59,232 bases of DNA from Borrelia sp. P9F1 (GTDB lineage Bacteria; Spirochaetota; Spirochaetia; Borreliales; Borreliaceae), in contig NZ_CP129407.1 of assembly GCF_030436115.1 (NCBI RefSeq), positions 801,035 through 860,266 of the forward strand, given 5' to 3'. The translations under genes were made by a program, and so were the position numbers. The first letter of the stretch is position 1, and each line of letters opens with the position of its first letter. Under the pieces are notes generated by a model. It saw only the letters and a list, made by a program, of their open reading frames with translations. It was not told where the DNA came from and searched no databases. Shown here piece by piece: positions 33,790 to 43,363 of this stretch.

Positions 33790-34974
33790 TTGAAAAAAGA
33801 GTTATTTTTCCTAATTTTAATCGTTTTGGTGGTTCTCGGTGTTGTGGTTTTTTTTGTTGATAGTTCTAAAAGAGAACAGGTGTATTTTGAGTTAAATACT
33901 AAGAGTAATATTAGTTTTTTCATTCTGATAGAAGACGATATTGGTAATCTTTTGAGTATGCAAGAGATTTTTATTAATATAAAAACCGGGAATATTGGAT
34001 TTTTAGATATTCCTATTTACACAGGTTATGAAGATTTAAAGGGAAATGTATCTTGGTTTGAGAATTTATATGAGAGAAACAGGTTTGATGAATTTTTGTT
34101 TAAGGTGTTTAGACAGCTAAATCATGAACCTGATTACTATATTCTTTTTAAAAAGGATTCTTTTGTAAAATTTATTGATTATCTTGGTGGGGTGCGTCTT
34201 CTTGTTCAAAGGCCTGTCAAAGTATACAAAATGACAAATTCTATTCTAATACCTTCTGGTAATTCTGTTTTTGATGGGGATAAAGCTTACGATTACTTAA
34301 GCTATTTCAAAAATATTAATCACTTTGATGAAAGATTTGAGTTTTTTAAGGAGTTTTTCAAAAAGATTGTAGCACAATTTGAAGAGTTGGATGAGACCCA
34401 TGAAGATTTTTCTAGAATGTATTCTATGTTAGATACTAATCTTTCTGAGACTGTGTTTAGGTATATTTTTACCAATTACAAAATAAATAGCGAAAAATTT
34501 ATTTTTGTTAACATTAAGGGGCAGGAGGAAATATTTAAGGGTAACGATAATAGTACAATAAAAGTTGTTTTCCCTTATTATGGAGGGGCGGTTCTTAAAG
34601 AATCAATAGAGAAATTAAATAAGGATTTAATAAGTGAAAATAGAGATGAAGAAGAAATAAAAGTTATTATTTTAAATGGTACTAAAATCTCTGGGCTTGC
34701 AAGAAAGGCTACTAATATTTTTCAGTCTTTAGGATTTAATGTTATAAAGTTTGCAAACGCAGATAGGGATAATTATTCCAATACTTTAGTGATAAATAAT
34801 TCAGATAATTTGGAGATAGCTATGAGGGTCGGGGATGTAGTTAGAGCAAGAAAGGTTAAACCGATTTCTGAATTTCATACAGATATATTGGGATTTGATG
34901 GGTTGGCCGCAAGTCCTGATGTAATAATCATTTTGGGAGATGATTTTGATGGAAGGTATGTTAGACATAGATGA
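33790..34974 (+). CDS. lytR: LytR-CpsA-Psr (LCP) family protein
   Basis: 394 aa. One N-terminal membrane helix, an LCP domain (FLDIPIYTGYEDLKGNV, DYLGGVRLLVQRPV, AYDYLSYF), and a C-terminal LytR_C domain (EIKVIILNGTKISGLARKAT). LCP enzymes attach undecaprenyl-linked glycopolymers to peptidoglycan. Spirochaetes lack teichoic acids, so the acceptor substrate is unknown. TTG follows the nadD stop directly, with AAGG upstream. Confidence 0.88.
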   Translation: MKKELFFLILIVLVVLGVVVFFVDSSKREQVYFELNTKSNISFFILIEDDIGNLLSMQEIFINIKTGNIGFLDIPIYTGYEDLKGNVSWFENLYERNRFDEFLFKVFRQLNHEPDYYILFKKDSFVKFIDYLGGVRLLVQRPVKVYKMTNSILIPSGNSVFDGDKAYDYLSYFKNINHFDERFEFFKEFFKKIVAQFEELDETHEDFSRMYSMLDTNLSETVFRYIFTNYKINSEKFIFVNIKGQEEIFKGNDNSTIKVVFPYYGGAVLKESIEKLNKDLISENRDEEEIKVIILNGTKISGLARKATNIFQSLGFNVIKFANADRDNYSNTLVINNSDNLEIAMRVGDVVRARKVKPISEFHTDILGFDGLAASPDVIIILGDDFDGRYVRHR

Positions 34975-35299
34975 TGTGAAGAAGCTATGCAAAATAATAT
35001 CTGATTTTGATGGAATTGATGTTTTAGGTATTGATGTTAGTTCTGTTTGTAATTGGGCAGATTTCTTTACTATTGTATCATGTTCATCGTTTAAACATAT
35101 GGAGGCTTTGTACTCTGAGAGATTGGTAAATTTTTTTAATGCAGGATCTTTTAATTATTGTGTTCAAGGTAAGGGTTTTATTTATGATTGGACAATTGTT
35201 TCATGCGAAAATTTAATCATACATTTGATGAGTGATAAGGCCAGAGCGTACTATGAGCTTGAAAAGCTATGGAGTCATGGTGAGTTTATATACTCTTAG
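34949..35299 (+). CDS. rsfS: Ribosome silencing factor RsfS
   Basis: 116 aa of the Iojap/RsfS family: GIDVSSVCNWADFFTIVSCS, GSFNYCVQGKGFIYDWTIVS, LEKLWSHGEFIY. Binds L14 and blocks subunit joining in starvation. GGGAGA is 8 nt before ATG 34949; ATGs at 34940 and 34958 have worse spacing. It overlaps lytR by 26 nt. Confidence 0.9.
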   Translation: MEGMLDIDDVKKLCKIISDFDGIDVLGIDVSSVCNWADFFTIVSCSSFKHMEALYSERLVNFFNAGSFNYCVQGKGFIYDWTIVSCENLIIHLMSDKARAYYELEKLWSHGEFIYS

Positions 35300-35339
35300 A
35301 AATATTTAATTAAAAAAAATAAAAATATCATAAAAATTA

Positions 35340-35368
35340 TTTACAAAAAATTAAAAATATTCTAGATT
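35340..35368 (+). promoter_or_regulatory. Candidate spoVG promoter
   Basis: TTTACA (35340-35345), 17-nt spacer, TAGATT (35363-35368), ~30 nt before the GTG start, in a very A-rich stretch. Confidence 0.5.
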
Positions 35369-35397
35369 TAGAACATGTATTTTAGGGAGGCTTAGAG

Positions 35398-35688
35398 GTG
35401 AATATCACAGATATAAGAATTAGGAGAGTTGATAATAAAAATCCCAGTTCTAAGTTATTGGCGTATGTTACAGTTACTTTTGATGATTGTTTAGTTCTTC
35501 ATAATATTAGAGTTATTAAGGGACAGAAAGGTGTTTTTATTGTCATGCCTAATAGAAGAACTAAGGTGGGGGAATACAAGGATATTGTACACCCTATTAA
35601 TCAAAATTTTAGAGAGATATTGCAAACTTCTATTTTTAAAGAATACGTGAAGGAAAATCCTTCAAATCTTGAGCTTGAATTGAGTTGA
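35398..35688 (+). CDS. spoVG: SpoVG, site-specific DNA/RNA-binding protein
   Basis: 96 aa. [20 protein letters not shown] and [20 protein letters not shown] are the conserved SpoVG blocks. In B. burgdorferi, SpoVG binds DNA and RNA as a regulator. The start is GTG 35398 with GGGAGG 7 nt upstream. It stands alone before tRNA-Gln. Confidence 0.95.
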   Translation: MNITDIRIRRVDNKNPSSKLLAYVTVTFDDCLVLHNIRVIKGQKGVFIVMPNRRTKVGEYKDIVHPINQNFREILQTSIFKEYVKENPSNLELELS

Positions 35689-35738
35689 TATAGCCTTGTT
35701 GACAAAGGGTATTGTATTTTGTATGCTTTTGATTTGTA

Positions 35739-35744
35739 TATAAT
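35739..35744 (+). promoter_or_regulatory. -10 element of tRNA-Gln
   Basis: Perfect TATAAT ending 9 nt before the tRNA 5' end. The best -35-like TTGTAT (35719-35724) is only 14 nt away, so the -35 is unclear; a TG motif lies just upstream of the -10. Confidence 0.5.
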
Positions 35745-35753
35745 TTGGGTATT

Positions 35754-35825
35754 TGGGACGTCGACAAGTGGTAAGTCAACTGGTTTTGGTCCAGTCATTC
35801 GAGGGTTCGAATCCTTCCGTCCCAG
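35754..35825 (+). tRNA. tRNA-Gln (UUG)
   Basis: 72-nt cloverleaf: acceptor TGGGACG/CGTCCCA, discriminator G, anticodon stem ACTGG/CCAGT with loop TTTTGGT (anticodon TTG), T-arm GGTTCGAATCC. CCA is not encoded. Confidence 0.96.
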
Positions 35826-35849
35826 TATTTTTGATTAGGAGTTTTTGTT

Positions 35850-36395
35850 GTGGATAGTAGGGTTTTAAGTTGTGAGCGCAGGTTAGATTTTGGTTCTTCT
35901 TGTGCTCGTAGGATGAGGCTGAAGCATGAGATACCGGCTGTTGTTTATGGGAGAGGGAGTGACGTTCTCCACATAAGGGTTGGGAGTAATGAATTTAATA
36001 AAAAATTTGGGAAGTTTACAGACAATACTGTTTTGGTTTTAAGAGATGGGAATGTTGATAGGTGTGTTTTTATTAAGGATGTTGATGAAGATTTTACTAG
36101 GAATCTTATCTATCATATTGATTTTTATGAAGTTGATCGAGAACAAGATATTGAAAGAGATGTTGAGATTAGATTTGTCGGGGCTTCTATTGGCGTTAAG
36201 GAAGGTGGGGTTTTGAGTGTGCTTAGGAGTCGGATTAGGGTTAGATCTTTGCCTTTGGAATTGCCTGAGTTTATTGAGGTAGATTTGTCTCCTGTTAAAA
36301 GAGGAGACCAGATAACTTGCGGGGACATTGTGCTTCCTTGTGATGTTAAGCTTTCAGAAGAGGATGGTGGTTCGGTTGTTTTATTTGTGAAATAG
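35850..36395 (+). CDS. rplY: 50S ribosomal protein L25/general stress protein Ctc
   Basis: 181 aa. N-terminal L25 domain ([16 protein letters not shown]) binding 5S rRNA, then the C-terminal TL5/Ctc domain ([20 protein letters not shown]). The two-domain Ctc form is usual outside gamma-proteobacteria. GTG 35850 with AGGAG 8 nt upstream. It leads the rplY-pth-tilS-ftsH run. Confidence 0.95.
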   Translation: MDSRVLSCERRLDFGSSCARRMRLKHEIPAVVYGRGSDVLHIRVGSNEFNKKFGKFTDNTVLVLRDGNVDRCVFIKDVDEDFTRNLIYHIDFYEVDREQDIERDVEIRFVGASIGVKEGGVLSVLRSRIRVRSLPLELPEFIEVDLSPVKRGDQITCGDIVLPCDVKLSEEDGGSVVLFVK

Positions 36396-36400
36396 AGAAT

Positions 36401-36967
36401 ATGAGTTTGTTAATAGTTGGGCTGGGGAATTCTGGGTCTGATTTTTTTCACACTAGACACAATGTTGGTTTTACCCTCGTAGATAAATTGATTTTAAAGC
36501 ACGGGCTCTCTTTAAGTAGGGCCGATGGTTATGAGTATTCTGGTTTTAGTTACGAAGGCAGAAGGGTTGTCTTGGTTAAGCCTTTGACTTACATGAATCT
36601 TAGTGGTGGCATCTTTCCTTCTGTTTTTTCTGAGTTTAGTGTTAAGGTGTCCGATTTGTTGGTTGTAGTCGATAATGTTGATTTGCGTTTGGGAAGGTGT
36701 AGACTTAGAAAGTCAGGAGGAGCTTCCACACACAATGGCCTGAGGTCTATTTCTGAGAGGCTTGGGAATACTAAATATAGCAGGTTATATATTGGTATTG
36801 GTAATGGTGATGAAGGAAACCTTGGGGATTTTGTTCTTTCAAAATTTAGTGCTAGTGAGATGGAATGTGTTGAGAATGTTTTTACTTTTTTAAGCGAAGA
36901 GATATTGGATATTGATGAATTTAATTTTGAAGATAAAGTTGAAAAGATTAATTCTAGTAGTTTTTGA
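36401..36967 (+). CDS. pth: Peptidyl-tRNA hydrolase
   Basis: 188 aa. [20 protein letters not shown] contains the Asn and catalytic His; also [21 protein letters not shown], and STHNGLRSI. Releases peptides from stalled peptidyl-tRNA. The stop (36965-36967) overlaps the tilS ATG by one base. Confidence 0.96.
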   Translation: MSLLIVGLGNSGSDFFHTRHNVGFTLVDKLILKHGLSLSRADGYEYSGFSYEGRRVVLVKPLTYMNLSGGIFPSVFSEFSVKVSDLLVVVDNVDLRLGRCRLRKSGGASTHNGLRSISERLGNTKYSRLYIGIGNGDEGNLGDFVLSKFSASEMECVENVFTFLSEEILDIDEFNFEDKVEKINSSSF

Positions 36968-38283
36968 TGTTTTGGAACAATATAAAAGGAAGGATAGAGA
37001 GTTTTTATGAAAAAAATGCACTGACTAGGGGAAAGGTGGTTGTCGCTTTTTCAGGGGGTGCAGATTCTACCGCTTTGTTGTTAAGCCTGAAAGAGTATTT
37101 GAATAATGATATTGTGGCTCTTTATTTTGCGCATTGCATAAGGCCTGAGCGCGAACAGAGTAAAGAATTGGAACACGTGGAGAAGTTTTGTACTTTTTAT
37201 GGTGTTCCTTTTCAGATAAAGCGTTGTAGTGTTGACATAACAAGGGAGGCTAGTCGACTTCGTAGATCGGTAGAGGAGCTGGCTAGGGAGTATCGATATG
37301 ATGCTTTATTGGAATCTTTCAGAGAAAATAAGGCCAGTTATATTGCACTTGCTCACAATGAAGGGGATCAGTTTGAAACTTTGATTATGAGATTTTTTCA
37401 AGGTTCTTTTCTAGATGGGCTTTCTGGTATTCCAATCATTAATGGAAATATTATCAGGCCTTTGCTTGGGGTGTCCAGAGAAGAGATTGAAGAATTTCTT
37501 TCTTTAAATAAGGTTATTTATTTTGTTGACAGCACCAATAGTGAGGATACGTATTTAAGGAACAGGATTAGAAATAAATTAATGCCCGTTATTGGGGAGA
37601 TTTTTGCAGGATACAAGAAGAGCTTAAGGAGAGTATCTAAGTTTTCGAGTGAATTTGTACATTTTTTTGACGAAAAGAGTTTTTTGCCTTTCAATAAGGG
37701 TAATTATTATTATTCTTTCGATGCCGTTATTTTTTTTGAGTTACCTAAGTATTTGATTTTTAGAACTATTTTCCAAATTCTAAATTTAGAGGGCCTTGTG
37801 TTAAATGTATCATATAGATCCCTTGAAGGGATTTTTAGAGTAGATCATTCTAACAAGAAAAGTGTAATCTTAATAAGAAATAATTATTTTTTTTTAGAAA
37901 AGCGTAAGGATAAGATTAATCTCATGTTAAGACGAGTTGAGGAGTTGTATGAACCTTTCGATTTTACCTTAAAACTTAATGGGTATTATAGTTTATCTTT
38001 AGGTAAGATTTTGTTAGAATGTTTGGAGTGCGAAGATGGTTCTATACTGGAATTGAGGTTCTGTTCTTATGAGTTTAAATATAGATTTTTTAGAAATAAG
38101 TTAAAGGCGAAGAGGTTCTTTTCTAAGTTTATAAGATATAATCCTCTCTATTTAATGTTATTGGTGTTAAAAAGTAAGGTGGTTGGAATTATTGATTTAA
38201 ATACTTTAGACTTAGTGTGGAGTGATAAGAGCATTCTTAAAAAGGTTATTATATCTTTGATCGGAGGATTTTTAAAGGAATGA
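36967..38283 (+). CDS. tilS: tRNA-Ile lysidine synthetase
   Basis: 438 aa. PP-loop VVVAFSGGADSTALL near residue 24-38, followed by the TilS N-domain signature RPEREQSKELEHVEKFC and a less conserved C-terminal domain. It modifies tRNA-Ile(CAU) so it reads AUA, which bears on the AUA codon discussed at the OppB-like gene. ATG overlaps the pth stop; its own stop overlaps ftsH (ATGA). Confidence 0.95.
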   Translation: MFWNNIKGRIESFYEKNALTRGKVVVAFSGGADSTALLLSLKEYLNNDIVALYFAHCIRPEREQSKELEHVEKFCTFYGVPFQIKRCSVDITREASRLRRSVEELAREYRYDALLESFRENKASYIALAHNEGDQFETLIMRFFQGSFLDGLSGIPIINGNIIRPLLGVSREEIEEFLSLNKVIYFVDSTNSEDTYLRNRIRNKLMPVIGEIFAGYKKSLRRVSKFSSEFVHFFDEKSFLPFNKGNYYYSFDAVIFFELPKYLIFRTIFQILNLEGLVLNVSYRSLEGIFRVDHSNKKSVILIRNNYFFLEKRKDKINLMLRRVEELYEPFDFTLKLNGYYSLSLGKILLECLECEDGSILELRFCSYEFKYRFFRNKLKAKRFFSKFIRYNPLYLMLLVLKSKVVGIIDLNTLDLVWSDKSILKKVIISLIGGFLKE

Positions 38284-40184
38284 ATATTAACAATAACAAT
38301 TTGAACAATGGAAAATCTAATAATAAAAAGAAAAATAAAAATTGGATTTTGTGTCTTGTTGTAGTCTTCTTAATTCTAGCTATATTCATGTCTTATTTTA
38401 TGAGAGGAGGGGAAACATACAAAAATGTTCCTTATAGTACTTTTCAGACTTATTTAGATAGCGGACTGATTGAGTCGGTTGTAATAGTTGATAAGAGTCA
38501 AATTCAATTTGTTGTCAAGAATTCGAACTTGGGAAAATCTTACTTCTCGACTAGCATACCTTATTTGGACATAAATTTGCTTGCCGAACTTAGGAATAAA
38601 AAGGTTGAGGTGAGTTCTGGTAAGAGTCAAGCATCCTTAATTAGTGTGCTTCTTCAGACTTTACCATGGATATTGTTTTTTGTCTTTTTTTTCTTTATCT
38701 TTCGTCAAACTCAAGGCGGAGGGGGGAAGGTTTTCTCATTTGGGAAGAGCAATGCTCAAAAATATGAAGCGGGGAAGAATAAGGTTACTTTTAAGGATGT
38801 GGCTGGACAAGAGGAGGCTAAGCAGGAGCTTAATGAGGTTGTGGAATTTCTTAAGAATCCTAAAAAGTTTGAAAAGATAGGTGCAAGAATACCAAAGGGT
38901 GTTCTTTTGGTTGGGTCTCCTGGGACTGGAAAGACTCTGCTTGCTAAGGCTGTTGCTGGGGAGGCTGGTGTAAATTTTTTTCACATGTCGGGGTCAGATT
39001 TTGTTGAAATGTTTGTTGGTGTTGGAGCAAGTCGTGTTAGAGATTTGTTTGATAATGCTAGGAAAAATTCTCCTTGTATCGTATTTATCGATGAACTTGA
39101 TGCTGTTGGGAGGAGCCGGGGTGCAGGCCTCGGGGGGGGGCATGATGAGAGGGAGCAGACTCTTAATCAGTTATTAGTAGAAATGGATGGATTTGGAACG
39201 TATACTAATGTAATTGTGATGGCAGCGACAAATAGACCCGATGTGCTCGATTCTGCTCTTTTAAGACCTGGAAGATTTGATAGGCAGGTGACGATTACTC
39301 TTCCAGATATTAAGGAAAGAGAAGCGATACTAAATATTCATTCGCAAAAGACTAAGCTTGCCAAGGATATTAATTTACAGGTAATAGCGAGAGCAACTCC
39401 TGGAGCTAGTGGTGCTGATCTTGCGAATTTAATCAACGAGGGGGCTTTAATTGCTGCAAGGAACGATCAATCTGAAATTTTGATGAAGGACTTGGAAGAA
39501 GCCAGGGATAAAATATTGATGGGTGTTGCCAAAAAGTCTATGACTATTACTGATAGGCAAAAACTCGAGACAGCTTATCATGAAGCAGGGCATGCATTAC
39601 TTCATTATTATCTTGAACATGCCGATCCGCTACACAAGGTTACTATTATTCCTAGGGGTAGGGCACTTGGAGTGGCCTTTTCTCTTCCTAAAGAGGATAG
39701 GCTTTCAATAAATAAGCATCAGATTCTTGACAAGATTAAGATATGTTATGGTGGCTATGCTAGCGAGCAAATTAATTTAGGTTTTACCACTGCCGGGGTG
39801 CAGAATGACTTGATGCAGGCTACTAATTTGGCAAAAAAGATGGTCACAGAATGGGGGATGGGAGAGGATGTGGGTCCTATATTTTTAGTGGATGATGATG
39901 CTCCGATTTTCCTTCCAAAAGAATTTTCTAAATCGAAAGCGTACTCTGAGAATACTGCTGATAGGGTAGACAGAGAAGTTAAGAGGATTTTAGAGGAGTG
40001 TTTAAGAGAGGCTTCAGATATTTTGGTTAAACATAAAGACCAGTTAGTTAAACTTGCAGAAGCTCTGGTTTTAAGAGAAACTTTAACAGATACTGAAGTA
40101 AGGGAGCTCTTAGGGTTCGGTATAGTTGAGGATGAATATGGTCAGAATTTAGCAAAAACTGATCTTGAGATAGTGAATGGATAA
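38280..40184 (+). CDS. ftsH: ATP-dependent zinc metalloprotease FtsH
   Basis: 634 aa inner-membrane AAA+ protease. Two membrane helices (about 25-42 and 120-140) flank a periplasmic domain, then Walker A GSPGTGKT, Walker [33 protein letters not shown] and the zinc site HEAGH. Degrades misassembled membrane proteins. It is translationally coupled to tilS by ATGA. Confidence 0.97.
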   Translation: MNINNNNLNNGKSNNKKKNKNWILCLVVVFLILAIFMSYFMRGGETYKNVPYSTFQTYLDSGLIESVVIVDKSQIQFVVKNSNLGKSYFSTSIPYLDINLLAELRNKKVEVSSGKSQASLISVLLQTLPWILFFVFFFFIFRQTQGGGGKVFSFGKSNAQKYEAGKNKVTFKDVAGQEEAKQELNEVVEFLKNPKKFEKIGARIPKGVLLVGSPGTGKTLLAKAVAGEAGVNFFHMSGSDFVEMFVGVGASRVRDLFDNARKNSPCIVFIDELDAVGRSRGAGLGGGHDEREQTLNQLLVEMDGFGTYTNVIVMAATNRPDVLDSALLRPGRFDRQVTITLPDIKEREAILNIHSQKTKLAKDINLQVIARATPGASGADLANLINEGALIAARNDQSEILMKDLEEARDKILMGVAKKSMTITDRQKLETAYHEAGHALLHYYLEHADPLHKVTIIPRGRALGVAFSLPKEDRLSINKHQILDKIKICYGGYASEQINLGFTTAGVQNDLMQATNLAKKMVTEWGMGEDVGPIFLVDDDAPIFLPKEFSKSKAYSENTADRVDREVKRILEECLREASDILVKHKDQLVKLAEALVLRETLTDTEVRELLGFGIVEDEYGQNLAKTDLEIVNG

Positions 40185-40206
40185 ATAAGATTTTTAAGGG
40201 GTCCGT

Positions 40207-41682
40207 ATGAATTTCTTGAAGATTTTTCTTCTTTTGTCTCTAATGAACTTAAATGCTGTTTTAAGTGAGGGAGATAGGGATATATCTAAAATTCTTCTTA
40301 ATGAGGCCAAAAGTTTTACAGGCACTCAAAGAGGGATGGATATGGTGTATGGTTCGCTTGATTTTGATTTAAGTAATTCGGATGCTCTTTATGAGCTTTC
40401 ATTTAGGGATGATATTTCGTTACTGGATAGGATTTATTTATTAAAATCTGCACTAGATATCAATAAATTTGAATCCCTAAAGATTAGGGATTTGTATCGT
40501 CAGTATTTTTCATTAATTTTGAGGCAAAATGAGGATGTTTCTAGGAATAGAGAAATTGTTGCTCTATACGATAGGCTAGACAGTGATTTAAAGAGCGATA
40601 AAGAATTGATTTATATGAGGCTTGAAGCTTCGGATAGACTTGGTGATTTTGATGAGAATTTTAATAAAATTTTAGCAGCTTCTTTTTCTGTATACGGTGA
40701 TGATTTTAAATTTTTTAAGTGGTTTTTAAAGGAAGATAAGTTTTTTCCGAGTCTTTTTAGCAAGCTTAGATTAAGAGAAGATTCTTTTTTTGATAATGAT
40801 AATATTGATTACATTTGTAGGAATGCAGCCTTGGATGAATCCAATTCTGTTGCTTTGTTTTCCCTTTTAAAGGCTAGGAGTAAGAAGCTGAATGGTGTTC
40901 AGAGTATTTATTTATTAAAATATAAGCTATTAACTCCCGATGAAGCTTATGTATTCTTTAGGGCAAGTCCCCCAAAAACTATAGATGAATATAAGATGTT
41001 TTACGATCTTTTGGCAGATCCTGAGATAAGAAAAGAATTTTTGGGGCATTATCAAAATTTATCTGGTATGTATTTTGTGGACGGTAAAAATGGCGCTGCC
41101 GTGTTTGAAAATGGTGCTTTGGTGAGTTTTTTTTCAAAAATGGTAGATTATGCCTCGGAATTGAATAAGGATGATGGGTATTTTAATAGAGTCTATTTTA
41201 AAGATAGATCTCCTGTTTGTTATGAAAATAGTTTATTTGGTTATAAGGTTATATATTCCATTTATCCTTATGTAAGCGTGATTGAGTTTGATTGTTTCGA
41301 TAAAAAAGAGATATATACTTTTGCTTTAAATTCTTTTAAATATGAAATTTTTAATAATTTTATCTATAACGTGGATTATATAGGAATTAATGGATTTTTG
41401 ATGACGGATGTTTTAGAGATTTTTCTTCCCAGTATTTTGAATTTAAGTCTTAGGAAAGTTTCAGTTTCAAAATTTAAAGAAAATTTAATAGAGAAAAAAA
41501 TATTGAATAAAAATGAGGTTGTTGAGGTTAGGCATTATGGGGTTGGGGATTTGATTTCAGTTCATAGAAAAGTTAACGGGTCTAGGAAGTTTAACTATGT
41601 CGAAATTTATGATGGAGGGGTAATAAAAGCTAAAAAAGTTATCCTGGATGATAGTTATGATGCATTTTGTTATATTAATTAG
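40207..41682 (+). CDS. Exported hypothetical protein
   Basis: 491 aa with a signal peptide (MNFLKIFLLLSLMNLNAVLS) and no further membrane helices. The first ~250 residues are helical and Leu/Asp-rich in repeat-like blocks; the C-terminal half is more beta-like. I do not recognise a family. AAGGGG precedes the ATG. Located between ftsH and the lipoprotein protease, probably in one transcript. Confidence 0.7.
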   Translation: MNFLKIFLLLSLMNLNAVLSEGDRDISKILLNEAKSFTGTQRGMDMVYGSLDFDLSNSDALYELSFRDDISLLDRIYLLKSALDINKFESLKIRDLYRQYFSLILRQNEDVSRNREIVALYDRLDSDLKSDKELIYMRLEASDRLGDFDENFNKILAASFSVYGDDFKFFKWFLKEDKFFPSLFSKLRLREDSFFDNDNIDYICRNAALDESNSVALFSLLKARSKKLNGVQSIYLLKYKLLTPDEAYVFFRASPPKTIDEYKMFYDLLADPEIRKEFLGHYQNLSGMYFVDGKNGAAVFENGALVSFFSKMVDYASELNKDDGYFNRVYFKDRSPVCYENSLFGYKVIYSIYPYVSVIEFDCFDKKEIYTFALNSFKYEIFNNFIYNVDYIGINGFLMTDVLEIFLPSILNLSLRKVSVSKFKENLIEKKILNKNEVVEVRHYGVGDLISVHRKVNGSRKFNYVEIYDGGVIKAKKVILDDSYDAFCYIN

Positions 41683-41698
41683 CTTTTAGGAATTGTTG

Positions 41699-43336
41699 AT
41701 GCATAAAAAGTTTGTTCTTATTATCGTACTGGTTTTTGCGTGCAAAACAGTAAGGGAAATAGACGACAAGCAGATTTACTATATTCCATCTGATAATATA
41801 GACAGTCACATTAAGAATAATAATTTTGAAGTTGCTCTTTCGAGTTTCTATAACTTGAAAAACAGAGGACTTGAAATTGATCAAGATACTCTAGACCTAA
41901 AAGATAAGGCTTTATTTGGGATTGAGAGTGAATATTTAAGTTTTTATCAGAAAAAAGAGTATGATAAGGCTCTGCATAAGCTTGAAACCTTAAATTTGTT
42001 TGGCATTATGCTTAGCGAGAGTAAGGAGCAATTGATTTTAAGGCATCTTGAAAATTTAAAGATTGAAGATCCAAATCTTGCAAGTTTTTTTGCGAAATAT
42101 TATTTATTTGATAATACTTTTAGTTCTTTAAAAGATTTTATTATTAATGAAAAGTCTCCTTCAAGGAATTTATTACTTGATACTTCCGTTTTAACGGTTT
42201 GGGTAAATATGGGTACTAAATTGTTAAATGGGAATATGGTTCCAAATATTGCTTTGGGAACAGCTTTTGTTATTGATAAGGATAAGGGGTATGCTTTGAC
42301 TAATTACCATGTAGTTAGTTCTCAGGTTGATGAGGAATATGACGGAATTTCAAGTCTTTATGTTAGGCTTCCAAGGGGCAAGGGGGAAAAACTTCCTGCT
42401 AAGGTAATTGCTTATTCTCAGGAGATGGATCTTGCTTTAATTAAGGTTGCTTTTAAAGTAGAAAGTCAGTTTAATTTAAATTATCCTTCAGATATTAACA
42501 TTGGGGATAAAATTTATGCAATGGGTTCTCCTATGGGCCTTGAAAAGACTATTACTTCAGGAATAATATCTGGTAAGAACAGAGACTTGTTGCCTGTTGG
42601 TGATTCGTACCAGATTGATGCTGCCATTAATCGGGGCAATTCTGGTGGGCCTGTAGTCAATGAAGCTGGGGAATTTATTGGGATTACATTTGCTGGAATT
42701 TTACATACACAAGGGCTTAATTTTGTTATTCCTTCAAAATGGGTTTTAAAAGTTTTACCCTTTATGTATGGAGGAGGGAATTTAAAAAATCAGTGGTTGG
42801 GCTTGATCTTCTCTGAAAGTTTGGGGAAATTGGAAGTATCATATGTTGCGCCTAATTCTCCTGCAGATATTGGTGGGATGAGGAGTGGTGATTCTATTCT
42901 TAGTGTTGATTCCCTAAACTTTGAAAGTTTAAGAGAGCTTCAATATTATATCCTACAAAAAAAGGCTATGGTAAGGGTTATCTATAGAAGAGATAATAAG
43001 GACTACGAGATTTATCTTTACCCTCAAGAGAGACCAAAGGATATAATTGAGAGTATTTTAAAGATAGATTCTTTAAAAAATTTGATGGGAGCTTTTTTGG
43101 GGTTAAGCTTGACGTTGGTCTCTTCAAGAGAATATAGGGTTACTAAAGTATTTTCCAATAAAATAGGAAGTGAGCTTAATTTTAGGATAAATGATGATGT
43201 TTTTATTTATGATTTTAAATATCTTAAAAGTAAGAGAGTATTTGTTTTATTGCTTTATGCAAAAAAGCTGTTCTCGGGTTATTTAGGAGCTCCTTTGCAG
43301 CTTGTTATTCCATTTGATTCCCTTGCATTTGTATAA
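41699..43336 (+). CDS. HtrA-like serine protease with PDZ domain, predicted lipoprotein
   Basis: 545 aa. The N-terminus HKKFVLIIVLVFACKTV contains a lipobox (LVFAC), so the protein is probably lipidated. Residues ~25-160 are a helical, TPR-like region. A trypsin-like domain has a complete catalytic triad: His in LTNYHVVSS, Asp in DLALIKV and Ser in GNSGGPVVN. A PDZ domain follows (SYVAPNSPADIGGMRSGDSI) and then a second beta-rich module. The lipid anchor and helical N-domain distinguish it from soluble DegP/HtrA. TTAGGA precedes ATG 41699. Confidence 0.85.
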   Translation: MHKKFVLIIVLVFACKTVREIDDKQIYYIPSDNIDSHIKNNNFEVALSSFYNLKNRGLEIDQDTLDLKDKALFGIESEYLSFYQKKEYDKALHKLETLNLFGIMLSESKEQLILRHLENLKIEDPNLASFFAKYYLFDNTFSSLKDFIINEKSPSRNLLLDTSVLTVWVNMGTKLLNGNMVPNIALGTAFVIDKDKGYALTNYHVVSSQVDEEYDGISSLYVRLPRGKGEKLPAKVIAYSQEMDLALIKVAFKVESQFNLNYPSDINIGDKIYAMGSPMGLEKTITSGIISGKNRDLLPVGDSYQIDAAINRGNSGGPVVNEAGEFIGITFAGILHTQGLNFVIPSKWVLKVLPFMYGGGNLKNQWLGLIFSESLGKLEVSYVAPNSPADIGGMRSGDSILSVDSLNFESLRELQYYILQKKAMVRVIYRRDNKDYEIYLYPQERPKDIIESILKIDSLKNLMGAFLGLSLTLVSSREYRVTKVFSNKIGSELNFRINDDVFIYDFKYLKSKRVFVLLLYAKKLFSGYLGAPLQLVIPFDSLAFV

Positions 43337-43363
43337 ATGTTTTAAAATAGTCAGGGTGTGGTT

